This document shows positions 20,201 through 32,200 of a stretch of DNA of 64,000 bases, in pieces. The notes under the pieces were generated by a model. The model was not told the origin of the DNA, searched no databases, and saw nothing but the letters and a program-made list of their open reading frames with translations. This DNA is from Strix aluco (lineage: Eukaryota; Chordata; Aves; Strigiformes; Strigidae), in assembly GCF_031877795.1 (NCBI RefSeq), contig NC_133954.1, forward strand, positions 8,981,258-9,045,257, read 5' to 3'. The stretch's first letter is position 1, and every line of letters starts with the position of its first letter. A program made the translations under genes and the position numbers.

Positions 20201-23200
20201 CAAGGCTGGTGTTCCCCACGCTCCAGTTCATCACTGATGTAACTCCTTGGTAAAGCTGTAATACAGGGAAGTATTTAACATATCAACATTTTCAATGATT
20301 CACCAGGTAAGACAGTACAGAAAGATTAAAGGAAGTTAGTCTAAATAACAAGAAGTGTAGTAAGAGGGCAGAAAAACCCCTTTCAGTTGTAGGAGTTAGT
20401 GCACCACTTACATATTGCAGAGTACAAGCACCACAGTCTGCAGCCTCTTCAAAATACACTGTTATAGCTCAAGAGCTACAGGATATTCCTGAGGGAACAG
20501 CACTATGCTCCTGACGGGCTGCAGAGATGTCTTCTCAAGGAGTCACATACACTGTGATTCTCTTTGACTAACCAAAAGATCCAAACGACACGCCGAGGAA
20601 ATCCTATCACCAGCACAGATGAAAGTACTGCCATGCTTTCTAAAATTTTCTGAGCCTTCCGAAACGGATGGGTCTAGCCATGAATAACAGTTATCTCCTC
20701 TTTAAAAAAAGTTTGCTCAATGTGTTCCCGATGGGAAAAAAGAAGAATGATTCTATGGCTAGATATGCAATTTGTTCACTGTCCCACTATTCATGCTGAG
20801 CTCGAAGCTATTAAAGGATTTCAATAAAAGCAGTTAATCTCCAACAGACAGATTGTGAGTAATTTCAGTCACATAACATTTCTGGAAATAGAAAAATCCA
20901 CAATGCTTCATCCCCACACTTCCAGTTCCAGCAGCACGGAGCCAGCTGTTACCCCAGCGAGCGCTCTCGGAGCCGTACCTGCGTGCAGCCCTTCAGGAAC
21001 AGGGCTCGGAGTCCCCCGCAGCCCCTCACCAGAGCCTGGATCCCGTCCTTCGTCACTTGGTCGCACCAGGAGATATTCAGCTGTTCCAGCAGTGGGCATC
21101 CCTCGCTTTGGAGGTGAAAGGAAAAGCGTGTGGAAACTTGAGTTTTGGTTTGGAAAGAAATCCTGCTGAAAGCCAGAATCTCTGAAATTCCCCATTTCTG
21201 GAACCCACACCTGCACGGATGGACACCCGCACCCCACACACCTACGGGGAACACTTTCATCAAACATCATCTCCAGATGAAATAGCTCTGCAGCGGCAGC
21301 ATCAGGGTAAAATACCACCGATTTAACCCATTTTGGACACCTCCCAGCTCCTACACAAGGACAGACACTACAGGCTTTCTGGGTCTGAATACAACCAAAC
21401 CACCCTCAAGGGAAACCAAAACCAGGGTCGATTCCTGCCACGCTGCTTCTGACCTTCCAGGTGTAACTTTGCATTTGCAAATAGCGGCCAGCAGGAGTGA
21501 CACTCAAGTGTCATTTGTAATTAGGAAGAGATATACACGCTATCAGGTATTTAAGACAGCTGCAGCACAAATCTGACCAGTGAAATTAGAGACAAGGATG
21601 AAGACCCTCAAGGGAAGGAAAAAACAGGCTCAAAGTATTTTAATTCATTTGTGTGTTCTTTCAAATCTGTGTTTTCTTCTCGTGTCTAGATTCACCTTCT
21701 AGTATTCTTTTCCCCGTGATACAGCTTTCCTGTACCTTCTGTTATTCCACTGGTGTATCACTTCAATTCTTTCTTCTTTAATAGCTTGGCCTCTATTGTT
21801 ACCTTTAGTGGGTTTTTTGCCTCCTTGCCTCTGTCCCCGTATCTTCCCACCAATGTCTGTCTGTCCCTTCCTTTTCTACATTACTTGGCAATTCCATTTA
21901 GCAGATTTAAGCAGTTATGTGTCTCCTAAGCAGTTTAAAAAGACAAATAGTCACATGCTGGCGTTCTCCTCCTAGCTATGTAAACAATTGCTAAGTACGC
22001 AGTGGTACACTTGCAACGAAGTCGACTGTTAGTAAATGAGCATTTTGAAAAGGCTGACTAAGACTTCTGTCGCTCCCAAAAATCCCTCCAAGGCTTTAAT
22101 AGCATATAATTCTTTTTCTACTGCTAATAACCATCAGGACGGATGCAAACAATGCTGAGGGCAGCTTTTACTGAGTCCTCCTCCGCTGTCTTGGCAAACC
22201 AGGAGGCACAACGTGTGAACGCTGAGCTCTGCTGGGGAACGCCAGAATTCCAACCACGGTGACACCTCAGCAGCACACGGGGGCAGCACACGGGGGCAGC
22301 ACACGGGGGCAGCACACGGGGGCAGCACACGGGGGCAGCACACGGGGGCAGCACACGGGGGCAGCACACGGGGGCAGCACACGGGGGCAGCACACGGGGG
22401 CAGCACACGGGGGCAGCACACGGGGGCAGCACACGGGGGCAGCACACGGGGGCAGCACACGGGGGCAGCACACGGGGGCAGCACACGGGGGCAGCACACG
22501 GGGGCAGCACACGGGGGCAGCACACGGGGGCAGCACACGGGGGCAGCACACGGGGGCAGCACACGGGGGCAGCACACGGGGGCAGCACACGGGGGCAGCA
22601 CACGGGGGCAGCACACGGGGGCAGCACACGGGGGCAGCACACGGGGGCAGCACACGGGGGCAGCACACGGGGGCAGCACACGGGGGCAGCACACGGGGGC
22701 AGCACACGGGGGCAGCACACGGGGGCAGCACACGGGGGCAGCACACGGGGGCAGCACACGGGGGCAGCACACGGGGGCAGCACACGGGGGCAGCACACGG
22801 GGGCAGCACACGGGGGCAGCACACGGGGGCAGCACACGGGGGCAGCACACGGGGGCAGCACACGGGGGCAGCACACGGGGGCAGCACACGGGGGCAGCAC
22901 ACGGGGCAGCGGCGGGTCGCACCGTCTGGAATCAACCCGCAAAAGTCAAAGTTGTTGACTCCTACCTCAGTGCTTTCAGAGACAGGTTGGTTATGGAAGT
23001 GCAGGAAGCCAAATCAAGGTGCCTGAGTTTAGAGCAGAACTTGCTGAGGCTGGTACACGTACTGAAAGACAGCATAAGAGACACACTCACACGAGAGATT
23101 TATTCAAAGTCATATAAATTGTATTATCTACTGCGTGCACAAGCCTGACCTTCCCTTAAAAAATGAGATGGAGAATGTAGCATGGTGCACACAGAAACGG

Positions 23201-26200
23201 GGATGACAGGGCAAACAGAGAAAATAACTCTACTCACGCATCTGTGATCTTGGTACAGCCATTGAGGTTCAATACTTCAATATTTCTGCAGTTCTGTGCA
23301 AAAGTCCTTTATTAAAGGAAAGGGAAAACACGGTATTTTTCAGGTAATAGACCTCCAGATGTTTTACAGCGTTTATTTTAACCGTAACACACCAGATGTA
23401 ATTTTACAAAACTGTCTCAAGCAAAATAAATATGTAAATAAATAAATAATTTATGTTGCCCCATATCTTGCCTTGGGATTTCCCAGCCTAAAGGCAAAAG
23501 CTTGTAATTCAGTGCCAATTACTACTTAGCCTGCAGCAGCAGCTGCGTTATTTTAATGAGAACTGAGAAAAACGGCTACTGCGTGAAGTTAAAAAATGAT
23601 AAATTGAAAAGGTTTATATGTTACTGCTCTTGACGTTTTAAGTGAAGACACACGGGCTAAAGATCTCAGTTCCAAAGTGTTCATGAGTTGTTCCAGAATC
23701 GTTCTTTACAGCACATTTAGGAACAGGAAGAAGCCACACCACTACCTTAACGCATTGTCTCCCACTCCTAGGCAGCCACGCAGGCTTAACTTCCGCAAGA
23801 AACCCCCACATCTTTTAGAAATATTCTCAACTACTCGGCCCTGTCGGAGACAGAAAGAATTACATTAAAATCCAGAAGTTACCTGATCATTCAAAAAGTT
23901 GAATTCAAAACTTTGCAGATTAACTACAGTTTCTTATGCTAGGTAAAACAGTGCTAAGAAAACAAAAATGCCACGATAATAATCTAAGGCAGGGAGAGGG
24001 AGAATTATTCAGCTTCTGAAGATGGAGAGACAAGGAACAATCACCTAAAGCCACTCAGGCTAATCACTGAGGAACTTCCTCCAGTTCCGAGCGCCCAGAC
24101 ATCGATACAGACTACCCAAGAAAGAGGAAAGAAGCAATGCCATCGCTACAACACGGGCAGTAAGCTTTACAAATCAGTACAGTCAATGTACTATAAATGG
24201 ATAGACTTAAATATCTATTCAAAATAGAGATGAGGCAGAACCAGCCCACGAGTTTTATTCTCACAGAAAAGGGATTCAAACATTTGTGTTCAAGAGATCT
24301 AGAAAAATGCTTTTTTAATTTCAAATTTGTAATCAATGGAAGCCTTCAAAGACCCTGCTACAAGCTCGCATTTACCCAGCTATTCCTCACTGAATGAAGT
24401 GCAAAAACCATTGAGAGAATATTCATATCAGTGTCCAGAAATTGAAACCCCTTCCCTTCTACTTTAGTCTACGTGGTTGTTCACCACAGAACAGGAGCAT
24501 CACTTGGTTCTTCAAGTACTCGTTGGCATTTAAGGCCTCTGTAACGATGAGGAATACTCTTCTATAATCTTTTGCCAGTCCATTAAAAAATATGAAGCAT
24601 CAGGCTCGGTACAACGTAATACCACAATCAAAAAAAGAGACGCCAGCTTAAGCAGATCTCTGCACGAGCTTCTGGTGACATCTGGCCACTCGGTCCGCGG
24701 GGGACGTGCTGCCCTGGCTGACACTCGCCCAGGACCGAAGCCTGACCTGCACGTCCCTGCAGAAGGGCTGGAGAAGCTGAAACAGCCCGTGTGGTTTTGC
24801 GATTCCTCGAGCGAGCTTATGAATTCATGTGCTTGAATTAGAGGATTCAAACACGTTTATATATAGAATTTACATCAACTGATGGATTTACATCCCTTCA
24901 AAGCAAACAACATTGAGGACATCAGAAAGTCTAGCGGGTCCTTTCAGGTGAGGTACAACATACTCAAGCATTTTGTTTTAAAGGGGGAAGTCTGTGCTGA
25001 TGCCAGAACATGTGTTTGATGTATAGAGTGGTGTTAGAGAACAAAGAGACATTAAAACCGTGCAAAAACCACTCAGGAATGAGAAAAGCCTAGTTTGTAT
25101 TCACAGCACTCCTGCCTCTCTCCCTCCTACACAGACCAACGACAGCAGCAAGGCTGAGCAGCTCTGTCCACGTTTCCTGCTACCTCCACAGAGCAGGCAC
25201 CACCGAGAGCTTGGCTCTGCCTCTAGGAAAGTAAACAATTATATGGGTCCAGAACTTTCAAGCCATGTTAAGAGATAAAGGATTTATTACCAAGAACAAA
25301 AATCACACCGTTTACTCCCCTCAAGCAGCCTCAGGCACTCAGAGCCCTGCAAGCATGCAGAAGTCACAGTATCACAGGCCTGGTCCTTTATTCAGGCGTC
25401 TCAGCTGCTTGGACACAGAGCTGGCAGAAAGAGATTATTTTAACTCTTTCCTCCACAAATAACATGTGCATTTCCCACCAGTTCCAACAAGGTGTGAATC
25501 TTCACTCATCATCTGGTTTATGCCTCTGTCTATAACGAGTTAAAATTACACACTCCTTATCTCCCTCCTCCAACACGTTTTAAAGAGGATATAACATTCT
25601 GATAAGAAACTTAAAGGTTGGTTTTTTTTCCTCATCCCTTTTCCTAATTAATGCAATTCTAATTTTAAGAACAGCACGACAACAGCATCCATTCCTACCA
25701 GTGCTGAGTAGTCCACATCTAACAGATTTAGAACAGCTACAATGAAGCACTTCCAAGGTTGCATCTTTTAGAAATAATTTTGACCTTGCTCCCCTGCCTC
25801 ACCTCTCACTTACATTTCAATTTTTGATATTCAAGACAGACAGGAAAGGTCAGACATACTGCAGGCCACATTTCAAAAGACATTCAGTCTTAATGGTCTA
25901 AGTCAGTGCGATGTTAACGTTTCTTTGAGTGAAGGGAAAAGTAGCCTAAATTCTGCTACACAGAAGCAGTAGTTTTCCCCAAGAACAGATCTTTTCTACT
26001 CGTTTCTGTTTCCAGAGCACACACAAAAACACTTTCCTTCTATCACTACCTTTAAGTCTTGATACAGATATATAATTCTGTCCATTTTCAAAAGCTGAAT
26101 GGATTGCCAAGACTTTAAAGACTCCCTGAAGCTAACAAGAACTGAAATTAATGATTTCTATCTCCAGGGAAGGTAAAAAGGGTTACGCTGGGAGTATTAA

Positions 26201-29200
26201 TCCATTCTAGGCTGTAATTACATTTTAACAAGAAAAATGGGTTTGTATGTCACTTAATTATACCTCAATATCCCTCTGGAAATCAAACAGGTCAATTCGC
26301 TGCCAGTTACTGCCATCCAGGGCCAGAACATTCCATGCCTTTATCGGAGGAAAAAATGTAAATGTGTTGTTAATATGAAAAAAAATGCCAGTGGGGACCT
26401 AGTTACAGTTTGTTCCTTTCAGAAACAACATTCTGTCTCAAGATGTAAAAGCAACAAGTAATTACAGCCAACACGGAAAACTGTGCAGTTACCGGAACCA
26501 CGTGCTCGGACAAGAGTCCCCTCACCTACGCGGCCCAGCTCTTCGCACGTGCCCAGAACAGGCGAGTGCGCGGGGACCCCGCCACGCCGGCCCCCGCCAC
26601 GCCGGCCCCCGCGGGAGGTGGAGCTGCTGGAGCGGGGGCATCTTCACCGTCCTGGCTGGAATCTGACCCCCTCTGCAGCGTCGCCAGCTGACCCAACGCC
26701 TTTAGAGGATGCTAGCTGGGCCAACACGAGGATGGAGGACGCCGGGCCGCGGGCGAGACCCAGAGGAGACCCTACACCAGGCCGCTACCCCGAGAAGTGA
26801 AGCTATTCTGAGGGCGCGGAGGACTCGGGGGCGCTGGACGGAGGCCTCTGCGGCGAGATCCCGGCGGCGGCGGGTGAGGCTGTCATCCTGCCCACCTTCG
26901 CTCTCGCCTCCCGCGGGAAGAGGCGTTCAAGGCAGTTCCGCAGCCCGGTGCACGGGGTGCTGCGTCCCACGGCTGGAGAAACTCAAAGCTTTGTAAGCCG
27001 ATACAGCAGCCAGCTCTTACCTGAGAGCTACACACCACTGCCGGAGGGACAGTGTTCGCTACCTCTGACTTAAGTGTTTGCTTTGGTGTTTTTTTAAACA
27101 AACAAACAAATCTCATGTGGTTCATGCTACAAATGAAAACCAGGAACTGAAAGTTAGTAATTCTGCCCTTAATGAATCAAAAAGGTTGTCAACACAGTAC
27201 TGTACTTCAAGTTTTAATTACATAATCAAAGTAAACAACTAGATCTCATAATAACCATGAGTCCATCATTATGAAAGAGTGCATGTATATGTATATAGGC
27301 ATATTTTTATACTACATCTATCACATGCACTAAGCTACATCACCACCACAATATACCAGTTCTTGTGCAAGCCACGTATAGACTTAGAACAGCCAACAGG
27401 ACTGTAAGCATGAATTGATTTTCTGCATTTTAAATCTCATTGCTGATATTTGTTTTAAGGTCCTACTTATCGCTATGAGACAATAGCTCCAGTGAAAAAG
27501 AAATGCATCAGTGGATGCAAGTTATAACACAGCAGACAATGTAGGATGTTACAAACAGCCTCTCTGGAGCTCTGCGCAGGTACTTTAGCCCTTTACAATA
27601 CAAGCTGTGTCACATAATGACTAATACGTTCTCTGATGCCCTGTGGACTGTGTAAACAGGAGCAAGCGCCAAAAATGGGAGTTCACGGACATTGGCAAGT
27701 ATCTTTAACAGCCCGTTTTGGACAATATTGTTCTGCTGGAGCAGAGAATTTCAGCTGGAAGATCTTTCACTAGCAGATCTGTTATTCAGAGAACACGGGA
27801 CGATAACCGTGATGCTTAGACATCACACGGGATATTTGTTAAAGCAATTAAAAACGTTTAAACGTAGTCTTTTTATTCTTATGTGCTCTGGATAATGAAA
27901 CAAGTTACGGTTCAAGTTTGAACCCAGGATTGATCAGTTTTGTACAGGTGTACTGCCAGTACAGAGAACACACCGCTACAAACACCTTCCCAGGTAACCA
28001 GCTTTCCATTCCCGCTGCAGCGATGCTTCCTCTGCGTGTCTTACTAGATACTGGCAGGATAAAGCATCTGAACAAATCTGGTAGCTCTGGATAACTGAAC
28101 CTGCAGCTGGAGGCACTTTCCCAAGCGAACAATCCAAGCTATTTCATTAGCTGAAGCCCACAAAAACTGTGAGCTCCTTAAGGAAAACAACCCTAAACAA
28201 CACAGACACACATTTTTTTCCCCTCTGTGCTTACTTCAACTACATCCAAGTAGGAAAGTAAACTTTCAGTGACCGTGCAGCATCTTTATGAGTCAAAATT
28301 TCTGTATCTCCACCAAAAAACCCACAAGATGTCATTTCAGACTCCTCCAAGTTTGGTATTTTCATCAGTGCAGGCCTCCTGTACAAACCCAGGCTGACTG
28401 GAGAGTCCTTGGGCAAGAAGTCAGCCACCTCCCCCTCGTAACCTGCTCAGAGCCCGGGACACCAGCCAAATGGTATTTGAGTTCCCCTTCACTGGTGCCA
28501 TCAGAAGTTTCTGGTATTGCGGCGTTAATACGGGACACTAAATAACAATAGTTGAGTTGCACAAAGCTCCCTGGTACAAATCCTCCCGGTTTGACACGCT
28601 AGGGAAGGCTGGAGCGAGAGGACTGTCACCCAAATCCAATCAACTGTTAAAATCCACCAGCAAGGAGGAAGGTTCTTACCCTGGAAACTTGAGCACAACG
28701 ACACAGAGTGACCACATCCAGGAAAGAGAAAATTCTGTAATGGAAAGAAAAGATACCTTATTAGTTATCTATATTTAAAACAAAGAGAACATGGAAAACA
28801 AAGGAAAAAAAAAAAAAAAAAGGACTGGAGACAGCAAAACTTCTTTGTAATTCAGATGAAAGCTGAACTGTGAAAAGAAGCGCAGACCTAGCAGTTAACA
28901 AATGAACGCGAAACACGGACACTGAGCCACGGCGAAATATTAATCTCACACCTTGTAGTATTTACCGCCAGTAAAACGAATGATTATTTCTCAAAACAGA
29001 CATATTGTGTAGCTGAACAGTCAAACGTTAAGTCAGGACACGGCAGAACAGTCACGTCGGGCTGTTCTCTACTCGACCCAGCAGCATCGCTGCGCCCAGC
29101 ACCTCTGTTCAACACAAACATCTTTAGCAACGGCTCTCCCGAAGCGGGCAGTGTCATCATTAACAGATAATAAATCAAACCAGCGCGACAGCCTGATTCC

Positions 29201-32200
29201 AGCGCGTGGATTATTTCCTATTTTTCACACAGCTCTGCCAGGCGCACGGCGACGTTAACGCGGAGGCAGGAGGAGTATTTTGCTCTGCAACGCTGCAAAG
29301 CGGCTCGCGCGGCCGGCCGGCCTGGCCGACGGGGTCGGGACGGTGTCTAGGAGAGACGCCTGCAGGATTAAGCTGATGCGGTCACTCCTCTGTGGTATGT
29401 CATTCCTCTGCCAGGGCACACCCAAGCGTTCAGGCCAACACCTTGGTGTTGCTGTCCTATTTACTGGGATAAAGGAATTAGACAGTAATACTTTGCAATG
29501 CTATACTGGGCTGAGACATCCACGCTTTTATCTCGGGCATGCACACCCCTGCCTGTGAATGCAGGAAGCACCAAGCCTATTTAAAGCTCCCAAATTTGTA
29601 CCAATGTACCAGTATCATCATTTCACCATTTATGGTTATTCAAGCAATCATATGCCACTACACAGAGAAGGTCAAGCGGACTGTAAAAAAATAGTAAGGT
29701 CTCAGTCTCTTTGATTGTAATTATACTATGAAGTGTTTTTACAAAGATAATACAAGTGTTTGACTACAAGAAAACACTTGCACGTGTGCTTGAATATTTT
29801 AAACTTGAGGACCACCAGAAAGAGAAGGCAAACGTTCTCAGATGCAAGTGTTAAAGGTATGGGGCAAGTTGTTCCAGTGCTATACACCATTTCATAAAAT
29901 ACTCTTGTCAGATAAAGCCTGGCTGTCCAGGAGAAATTCTGAGAACAAACACAACTCCGCTGCTCCAAAAATCTCCAGACTTCCCCAAGAGAACAGTGTC
30001 CACCCAGATCAGCAATCGTCGGGGTACCTGCAACACCTGAGTCATCTCCCCACAAGCTCTGGGCTTGGAGGGGGGCACACAAAAGCTTTCCTGTATTCTC
30101 AGCAGACCTGCCTGTGCTAGGAGAGACTCAGAAATGAGATGACGTTGCTGGCAGCATGTTCTTCTTGTGTGACTTAGAAACTTGACAAACACCCTGCACC
30201 AATGCATTACTAAACTCTCATATAAAACCAACCAAGCTGTATGATGTACTCATCTTCCCAGAGAAGTACAAAGAATATATTTGAATAAACAGCACAGATA
30301 CCGATAAAGCTGGGGGAAGAGGTGCTGAGAACAGTGAACAAACATGGTGTGCATCACAGATAAACTGCACTTTGTCCCAGAGATAAACGACGAGGGGTTA
30401 TCCAGGCTTCTGCTACCGACACCGAGTTCTGTACCTGTGTTAGTATGTGCCACACACCTTCACACACCCCCGTGTATTTGTATGTTGCTACATAGAAATA
30501 GCAAACCCTGGAGCTTCAAATTTGAGGAAAAGACACAAGCAAGGCTGAGATGATCCCATATGATACAATTCCATGATCAAGCTTCCTTGACCGGCGGGTA
30601 TATAAATATAAAAAGCACTTTAGAAATATCAATGTTGGTGGAAGAGGAAAGGATGTTACTGATGGAGGATGAATGCAAATTATTTATCAAAACACAGATG
30701 CTTACAGGTATCATGTAGCTTAACAGTCAAATGTTAAGTCAGGATCTGGCAGAACAAAGAGCCACACGCTCTCCTGGGTTTCTACACTGCCCAAAGACAC
30801 TCGGATTCGAGGAGCTTGGTTCAAGATACATCTCATCTGCTCCTTACACATCCCATCATGAGACAAACCGTCCAGTGACAGGCAGTTAAGAAGGGTGGGA
30901 AGAGAGTTAACATGCACTTTCCTGTAAGGCTGTTCTGGGAACCCACTTCTGGGTTTCTGAAGCGGTTCCCTATCACTCCTTACAGCCAAGTCTTCCCCAT
31001 GAATTAAATGTCATTTATTCGCGCATGTATGTGAGCACTGAGGATTTATTTAGCACGACGTCCACGTACAACAATACAGGGAAAGCCTGGGGAATGATAG
31101 AAGCCAGAGAAAATTCCTACTTTCACCCTAGATTCCCATCGTAGGAGCAAAAAAATATCAAACTCCATGGGAACAGCAGCTAGGTCGATAACTACACAAG
31201 CTTTCTATATTTTCATTAAAATTGCTTTCTCCATGGAAATCCCAGGCTATTAATAACCATCTCATCCCTCTGTCAGGGTTATTAGGTCTTGGCCAAATTC
31301 TTTTCTACTTCCTGCTCCTCCCTTCCCAGTCTACCCACACAGTAAAAGGGATGTCAACACAGCAGAACTCTTGTCCCTCTCACCTCCGAGGTTAACGCTG
31401 CTGAGCGTCGCCAGGAGCTCCCTTGTCTAATTCGGAGACTTTGGCTCCGAAAAGCTTAAGAGCATTTTTTTAGTGTTTTCTGAACTGCTCTTGCATTTGT
31501 TCAGGAATATTATCCAATGACTCAGCACAATCAGACTGTCTGGGCAGCAGTCACTACTCTGCTGCGCGTTTTGGTCACTGCAGAATTGGCTCCAACTACA
31601 ACCCTTCACATGAACTGGAGAGAACAGCAGGAGCACAGTTAAAGTCTTGCAGGCACAATGACCCAAGCTAATTTTTCTAATGCAGCCCTGAGAACGGGCT
31701 TTTTCTTTCTCCAAGGAGCTGCTGGGGAACATTTAAAAAAACCACCCAACAACCTGACCCAAAAAAACCACAAACAAGCTGCTCACGTGGCTCAGCAATG
31801 ATTGAGCAGTTGTCATCTTCCAACAGGAGCACAGTACGGGTCATAAAGGCTGGGTCTCTTTTCAGAAATCTGCACAACATAAAATAAAGCCAAGGTAATC
31901 TATATGTTCACTTGGAATAATACGCATTCCTGCTAATACCCTATGGACGTGACAATGAAGACATACTGGGGTGTTGGGTAATTTGGATGCAACTTGGCTA
32001 TCCAGCCACAGACCCCCTCTCAGTAATAGAGGAGCACGAGAGAGTGGTCATCCCCCTGGGATTGTTCCAAAGCACCAAACCCTTAGAAAATATCTGCTGC
32101 TCTGGTCAGGTTCAGTTTATCTGGTGAAAGAAAGCAGAGAAAAGTAGCAGCAGACTGAACAGTACTACTTGAATAATGGTTTTCCCAACTCTCCCTTAAT

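Larger units (their letters stand above)
15695..22965 (-). other. FBXL20: FBXL20 introns 10, 9, 8 and 7
   Basis: Introns 15695-17134, 17266-18904, 18980-20978 and 21106-22965. Contents recognised: an old CR1-like fragment in intron 10 and the 13-bp array in intron 7. Introns 8 and 9 hold nothing I can name. Confidence 0.85.
23062..26263 (-). other. FBXL20: FBXL20 introns 6, 5 and 4
   Basis: Introns 23062-23237, 23307-23745 and 23841-26263. Apart from an AAAT microsatellite, plain AT-rich intron. Confidence 0.85.

Noticed and set aside
22271-22906. Regular short repeats resembling a CRISPR array
   Set aside because: Head-to-tail 13-bp units without spacers, in an intron of a vertebrate gene.
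22124-23026. Long repetitive open frames on both strands (CCPRVLPPCAAPV- and QHTGAAHGGSTRG-type proteins)
   Set aside because: They come wholly from the 13-bp array, whose unit has no stop codon in the frames concerned. No start context, splice support or family resemblance; the array is intronic.
28984-30989. Shared peptide ending PDLTFDC in two minus-strand frames as a conserved protein
   Set aside because: It is a by-product of the shared dispersed repeat; the frames are not alike outside the repeated 70 bp.
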